Of a DNA stretch of 16,222 nt, positions 14,314-16,222 are shown piece after piece; position 1 is the stretch's first letter, and each line of letters opens with the position of its first letter. The translations under genes were made by a program, and so were the position numbers. The stretch is taken from NCBI GenBank assembly GCA_959018755.1, contig CAUEMA010000027.1, positions 1-16,222 of the forward strand, given 5' to 3'. The notes below the pieces were generated by a model. That model searched no databases, was not told the DNA's origin, and saw only the letters and a list, made by a program, of their open reading frames with translations. The DNA is from an uncultured Collinsella sp. Its GTDB lineage: Bacteria > Actinomycetota > Coriobacteriia > Coriobacteriales > Coriobacteriaceae.

Positions 14314-14428
14314 CCGAACTCGCATGAGCGCGCGGAGCGTTAAGCAAACAGGCCTGTGGCCTGTTTGAAGCGGAGCGTGGCGAGGGCGCCGTGCGCCCGA
14401 AGCCCGGGGCTTCGCGAAGCGAAGACCC
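14314..14428. other. 115-bp hairpin-rich spacer between the tRNA 3'-end copies
   Basis: It has no coding signal. CAAACAGGC (14345-14353) pairs perfectly with GCCTGTTTG (14359-14367) around loop CTGTG, and CGGAGCGT occurs on both sides of this hairpin. The rest is GC-rich with nested palindromes (GGCGCCGTGCGCC, CTTCGCGAAG). It looks like a small dispersed repeat or the remains of deleted DNA. Confidence 0.5.
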
Positions 14429-14497
14429 TTCGAGTCTCGCCTCGGGCACCATGCATGCAAGTGAGCGTTCAAGGGGGTCAAGGCCCCCTTTTTCGTG
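14429..14497 (+). repeat. 69-bp direct repeat, copy B: partial tRNA-Leu 3' end plus terminator
   Basis: Repeats the T-loop-to-CCA segment of tRNA-Leu and its terminator 184 bp downstream. No 5' half of a tRNA precedes it, so it cannot give a functional tRNA. It may be a footprint of integration or excision at the tRNA, or what is left of a second tRNA-Leu gene. Confidence 0.9.
14471..14493 (+). terminator. Second copy of the tRNA-Leu terminator
   Basis: AAGGGGG (14471-14477) pairs with CCCCCTT (14484-14490) around loop TCAAGG, ending in a T-run to 14493. The stem is identical to that at 14287 while the loop differs. It insulates the infC leader from upstream transcription. Confidence 0.85.
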
Positions 14498-14523
14498 TAC
14501 GTAATGTGATAACGCGTCGAACG

Positions 14524-14700
14524 TGTTATTATCGCCAAGGCGTTGTTCCCGCAATGCCCTAAAGAGGAACCCGAGGGTTCCCACCTTTTGGCGCCAATGA
14601 GCAGCTGACTGGTCATACAACTTAGATTCCCTTCCTCATATCGAGAATGTCTATGTGTACGACCTGGTTGCTGAGAAGCGCCGGGTTATTTTTTTTATGA
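14524..14700 (+). promoter_or_regulatory. Promoter and structured leader of infC-rpmI-rplT
   Basis: TGTTATTAT (14524-14532) is a good extended -10 element, placing the RNA start near 14539 and giving a leader of about 175 nt. The leader has competing pairings: GGAAC (14566-14570) can pair upstream with GTTCC (14545-14549) or, as GGAACC, downstream with GGTTCC (14576-14581). CGCCAA (14533-14538) could also pair with TTGGCG (14588-14593), but only if transcription starts earlier. It ends in an attenuator-like terminator. In B. subtilis and relatives this operon is controlled by L20 binding to its leader; a similar role here is inferred from position and layout. Confidence 0.6.
14662..14696 (+). 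terminator. Attenuator-type terminator just before infC
   Basis: ACCTGG (14662-14667) pairs with CCGGGT (14681-14686). Beyond a small internal loop, GCT pairs with AGC around GAGA, and eight T follow at 14689-14696. It lies 20 nt before the infC start inside the operon leader, so it must be read through for expression. That placement is typical of regulated attenuation. Confidence 0.75.
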
Positions 14701-14715
14701 ATGGAGGTAGGGAAA

Positions 14716-15270
14716 ATAGCTAAGTCTGATGACACCCGCATCAACGACGAGATCACTGCATCTTCGTGCCGTTTGATTGGCGTCGATGGCTCTCAGCTCG
14801 GCCTGTTCGCCATCCGCGATGCCCAGCGCGTCGCTGACGATCAGGGTCTCGACCTGGTCGAGATCGCTCCCAACGCGGAGCCGCCGGTCTGCAAGGTCAT
14901 GGACTACGGTAAGTTCAAGTACCAGCAGGCCATGAAGGCCAAGGCTGCTCGTAAGAACCAGTCCAAGGTCGAGGTCAAGGAAATGAAGTTCCGACCCAAG
15001 ATCGACGTTGGCGACTACGAGACCAAGAAGGGCCACGTTCTGCGTTTCCTCAAGAAGGGCGCACGCGTTAAGATCACCATCATGTTCCGCGGTCGTGAGA
15101 TGGCTCACCCGGAGCAGGGTCTTAACGTTCTCGAGCGTCTCGCCGAGGATCTCAAGCCTTACGCTACGGTCGAATCCAAGCCTAAGATGGAAGGCCGTAA
15201 CATGCTTATGCTGCTCGCCCCGATTAAGGGCGCCTTCGATGAGGATAAAGCGGCAAGCGATACCAAGTAA
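14716..15270 (+). CDS. infC: Translation initiation factor IF-3, probable AUA start
   Basis: Encodes 184 residues. IF-3 binds the 30S subunit, prevents premature 50S joining and checks the start codon and initiator tRNA. The N-domain shows DTRINDEI and the family stretch LVEIAPNAEPPVCKVMDYGK; the C-domain shows EVKEMKFRP, RGREMAHPEQG and the closing LMLLAPIKG. GGAGG (14703-14707) lies 8 nt before ATA at 14716, giving a product starting (M)AKSDDTRIN, which fits IF-3 N-termini. An in-frame ATG at 14701 overlaps this ribosome site and has only a T-run upstream, so it is a poor start. A rare start codon is expected, since E. coli infC uses AUU and IF-3 represses its own translation through it. 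It is first in the operon with rpmI and rplT. Confidence 0.93.
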   Translation: MAKSDDTRINDEITASSCRLIGVDGSQLGLFAIRDAQRVADDQGLDLVEIAPNAEPPVCKVMDYGKFKYQQAMKAKAARKNQSKVEVKEMKFRPKIDVGDYETKKGHVLRFLKKGARVKITIMFRGREMAHPEQGLNVLERLAEDLKPYATVESKPKMEGRNMLMLLAPIKGAFDEDKAASDTK

Positions 15271-15302
15271 CTAGTGTTCTGTAACCGATTAAGGAGTATT
15301 TC

Positions 15303-15494
15303 ATGCCTAAGATGAAGTCCCACAGCGGCACCAAGAAGCGTTTCCGCAAGACTGGTACCGGCAAGCTTATGCGCGCCAAGGCTTTCAAGAGCCACATCCT
15401 GAGCAAGAAGTCCACCAAGCGTAAGCGTGGCTTCCGTCAGGAGACCGAGATCGCCGCTGCCGACCGCAAGGTCATCAAGTCGCGTCTCGCCTAA
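15303..15494 (+). CDS. rpmI: 50S ribosomal protein bL35
   Basis: Encodes 63 residues of normal bL35 length, very basic. It begins MPKMKSHSGTKKRFRKTGTG, the family N-terminus, and has the conserved LSKKSTKRKR stretch. It is a structural protein of the large subunit. AAGGAG lies at 15291-15296, 6 nt before the ATG. The 32-nt gap from infC and 46-nt gap to rplT show no terminator, so the three genes form the usual infC-rpmI-rplT operon. Confidence 0.97.
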   Translation: MPKMKSHSGTKKRFRKTGTGKLMRAKAFKSHILSKKSTKRKRGFRQETEIAAADRKVIKSRLA

Positions 15495-15540
15495 GTTCGC
15501 GTTCCCGTTTTTCGTTTAACCGTCTAGGAGTTGATAGAAC

Positions 15541-15900
15541 ATGGCACGTATTAAGCGCGCTGTTGCCGCCAAGAAGAAGCGCCGTACCGTTATGCACCGT
15601 GCGAAGGGTTACTACGGTGCCGCTTCGCGTACTTACAAGCATGCTAAAGAGCAGGTCCAGCACTCCCTGCAGTATCAGTATCGTGACCGTCGCAACAAGA
15701 AGCGCGAGATTCGCTCTCTCTGGATCACCCGCATCAACGCTGCCGCTCGCCTGAACGACATCTCTTACTCTCAGTTCATGCACGGCCTGAAGGTTGCCGG
15801 TATCGAGCTCGACCGCAAGGTCCTGGCTCAGATGGCTTACGAGGACATCGAGTCCTTCAACGAGCTGGCTGCCATTGCCAAGAAGGCTCTCGAGGCCTAA
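15541..15900 (+). CDS. rplT: 50S ribosomal protein bL20
   Basis: Encodes 119 residues, the normal length. The N-terminal extension (MARIKRAVAAKKKRR) is rich in Arg and Lys for binding 23S rRNA; AKGYYGAASRTYKHA and RDRRNKKREIRSLWITRINA are family signatures, and the globular C-domain follows with FMHGLKVAGIELDRK. bL20 is needed early in 50S assembly and represses this operon in several bacteria, by binding mRNA that mimics its rRNA site. TAGGAG lies about 10 nt before the ATG. It is the last gene of the operon. Confidence 0.97.
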   Translation: MARIKRAVAAKKKRRTVMHRAKGYYGAASRTYKHAKEQVQHSLQYQYRDRRNKKREIRSLWITRINAAARLNDISYSQFMHGLKVAGIELDRKVLAQMAYEDIESFNELAAIAKKALEA

Positions 15901-15921
15901 TAGATTCTGTTGAATCGCTAG

Positions 15922-15958
15922 GGGAGTGTCGCACTGTGCGCGGCACTCCCTCTTTTTT
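15922..15958 (+). terminator. Terminator of the infC-rpmI-rplT operon
   Basis: GGGAGTGTCGC (15922-15932) pairs with GCGGCACTCCC (15940-15950), with one G-U pair, around a 7-nt loop. TCTTTTTT follows. It is 22 bp after the rplT stop. Confidence 0.93.
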
Positions 15959-16004
15959 ATCGAAAGCGCTGGTTTATATTGTAAAAGCGCGGGTAGATAG
16001 ACAC

Positions 16005-16222
16005 TTACAGGTGACCGATCTGTATATATCTCCTAACCGAAGGGTCATCATCTGATACGTGCAGTATTTCTGCACCAGCCTTTCTATTACTTATATAGGA
16101 AGCGATATGTTGTGTAGGACTTGTGAAGAGTGGAATTGACGTCCCACTCGGCTTCGCGGTCTGGCAATATATCTCCTTGCCGCGCGGCCCGGTGCAACCG
16201 GGAACCAGCGCAGGCGTGCACC
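16005..16222 (-). other. Possible 3' end of a minus-strand gene running off the window
   Basis: The minus strand is open for 71 codons from the right edge to a TAA at 16005-16007, with no start inside the window. The predicted end includes GKEIYCQTAKPSGTSIPLF and YISNRKAGAEILHVSDDD. The K...S...IPL pattern faintly recalls the core-binding region of tyrosine recombinases, but the catalytic residues that should follow are missing, so I do not assign it. The frame spans a sharp composition step: 35% GC in 16081-16140 against 67% in 16141-16200. An opening this long can arise by chance. The other sequence from 15961 on holds only small hairpins, for example GTGCAG/CTGCAC near 16060-16076 and GGCAA/TTGCC at 16163-16181. 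Confidence 0.25.

Noticed and set aside
14107..14616. Minus-strand frame through the tRNA region (contains MVPEARLELARCC)
   Set aside because: This is the antisense translation of tRNA-Leu and its duplicated 3' end, a known type of spurious protein call.
15961..16222. A T-box or other known riboswitch before a downstream synthetase gene
   Set aside because: I looked for a T-box GGGTGGTACCGCG-like block, cobalamin-box and TPP motifs and found none. The small hairpins alone do not support a class.
1..16222. CRISPR array, transposase or toxin-antitoxin pair
   Set aside because: No regularly spaced short repeats, DDE or serine recombinase motifs, or small paired genes were seen. The repeats present occur only as two or three copies.

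Overview
This window looks like chromosomal DNA from a high-GC Gram-positive bacterium. The best guess is class Coriobacteriia, probably Collinsella or a close relative. The grounds are GC-rich core genes, a RecJ fused to a helicase next to a bifunctional Rel, an infC-rpmI-rplT operon with strong Shine-Dalgarno sites, and intrinsic terminators throughout. The genus is an inference from gene content and style; no 16S gene is present.

Left part (1-4588): a terminator from an upstream gene, then a 94-bp palindromic repeat found twice (60-153 and 1955-2048). The two copies flank a minus-strand gene for a secreted/membrane protein with an AT-rich ectodomain, one membrane helix and a C-terminal zinc ribbon. 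Next comes a tight plus-strand pair, a CutC-family protein and a HIT/GalT-like (DUF4931-type) protein, facing a convergent bile acid:sodium symporter-family transporter.

Middle (4589-12357): a plus-strand maintenance and stress block. A perfect TATAAT box and a 21-codon upstream ORF precede a 1,095-residue RecJ-helicase fusion. After 15 nt comes the ribosome-associated (p)ppGpp synthetase/hydrolase Rel, then a glyoxalase II-like metallo-beta-lactamase-fold hydrolase. A class II fructose-bisphosphate aldolase follows under its own extended -10 promoter, with helically phased direct repeats upstream.

Right part (12358-16222): a 92-nt hairpin after the aldolase with a 5'-truncated, diverged copy behind it, then a cytoplasmic transglutaminase-like protein and tRNA-Leu(CAA). 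The tRNA 3' end and its terminator are duplicated 184 bp downstream. The translation operon infC-rpmI-rplT follows, with an attenuator-type leader. infC probably starts at an AUA codon. The last 260 bases carry no confident gene and show a sharp AT-rich to GC-rich step near 16140.

Most genes are ordinary housekeeping. The points most worth checking are the RecJ-helicase fusion with its overlapping upstream ORF, the AUA start and leader of infC, the duplicated tRNA-Leu 3' end, and the repeat-flanked mosaic membrane protein. I saw no CRISPR array, recognisable transposase or defence-system core.
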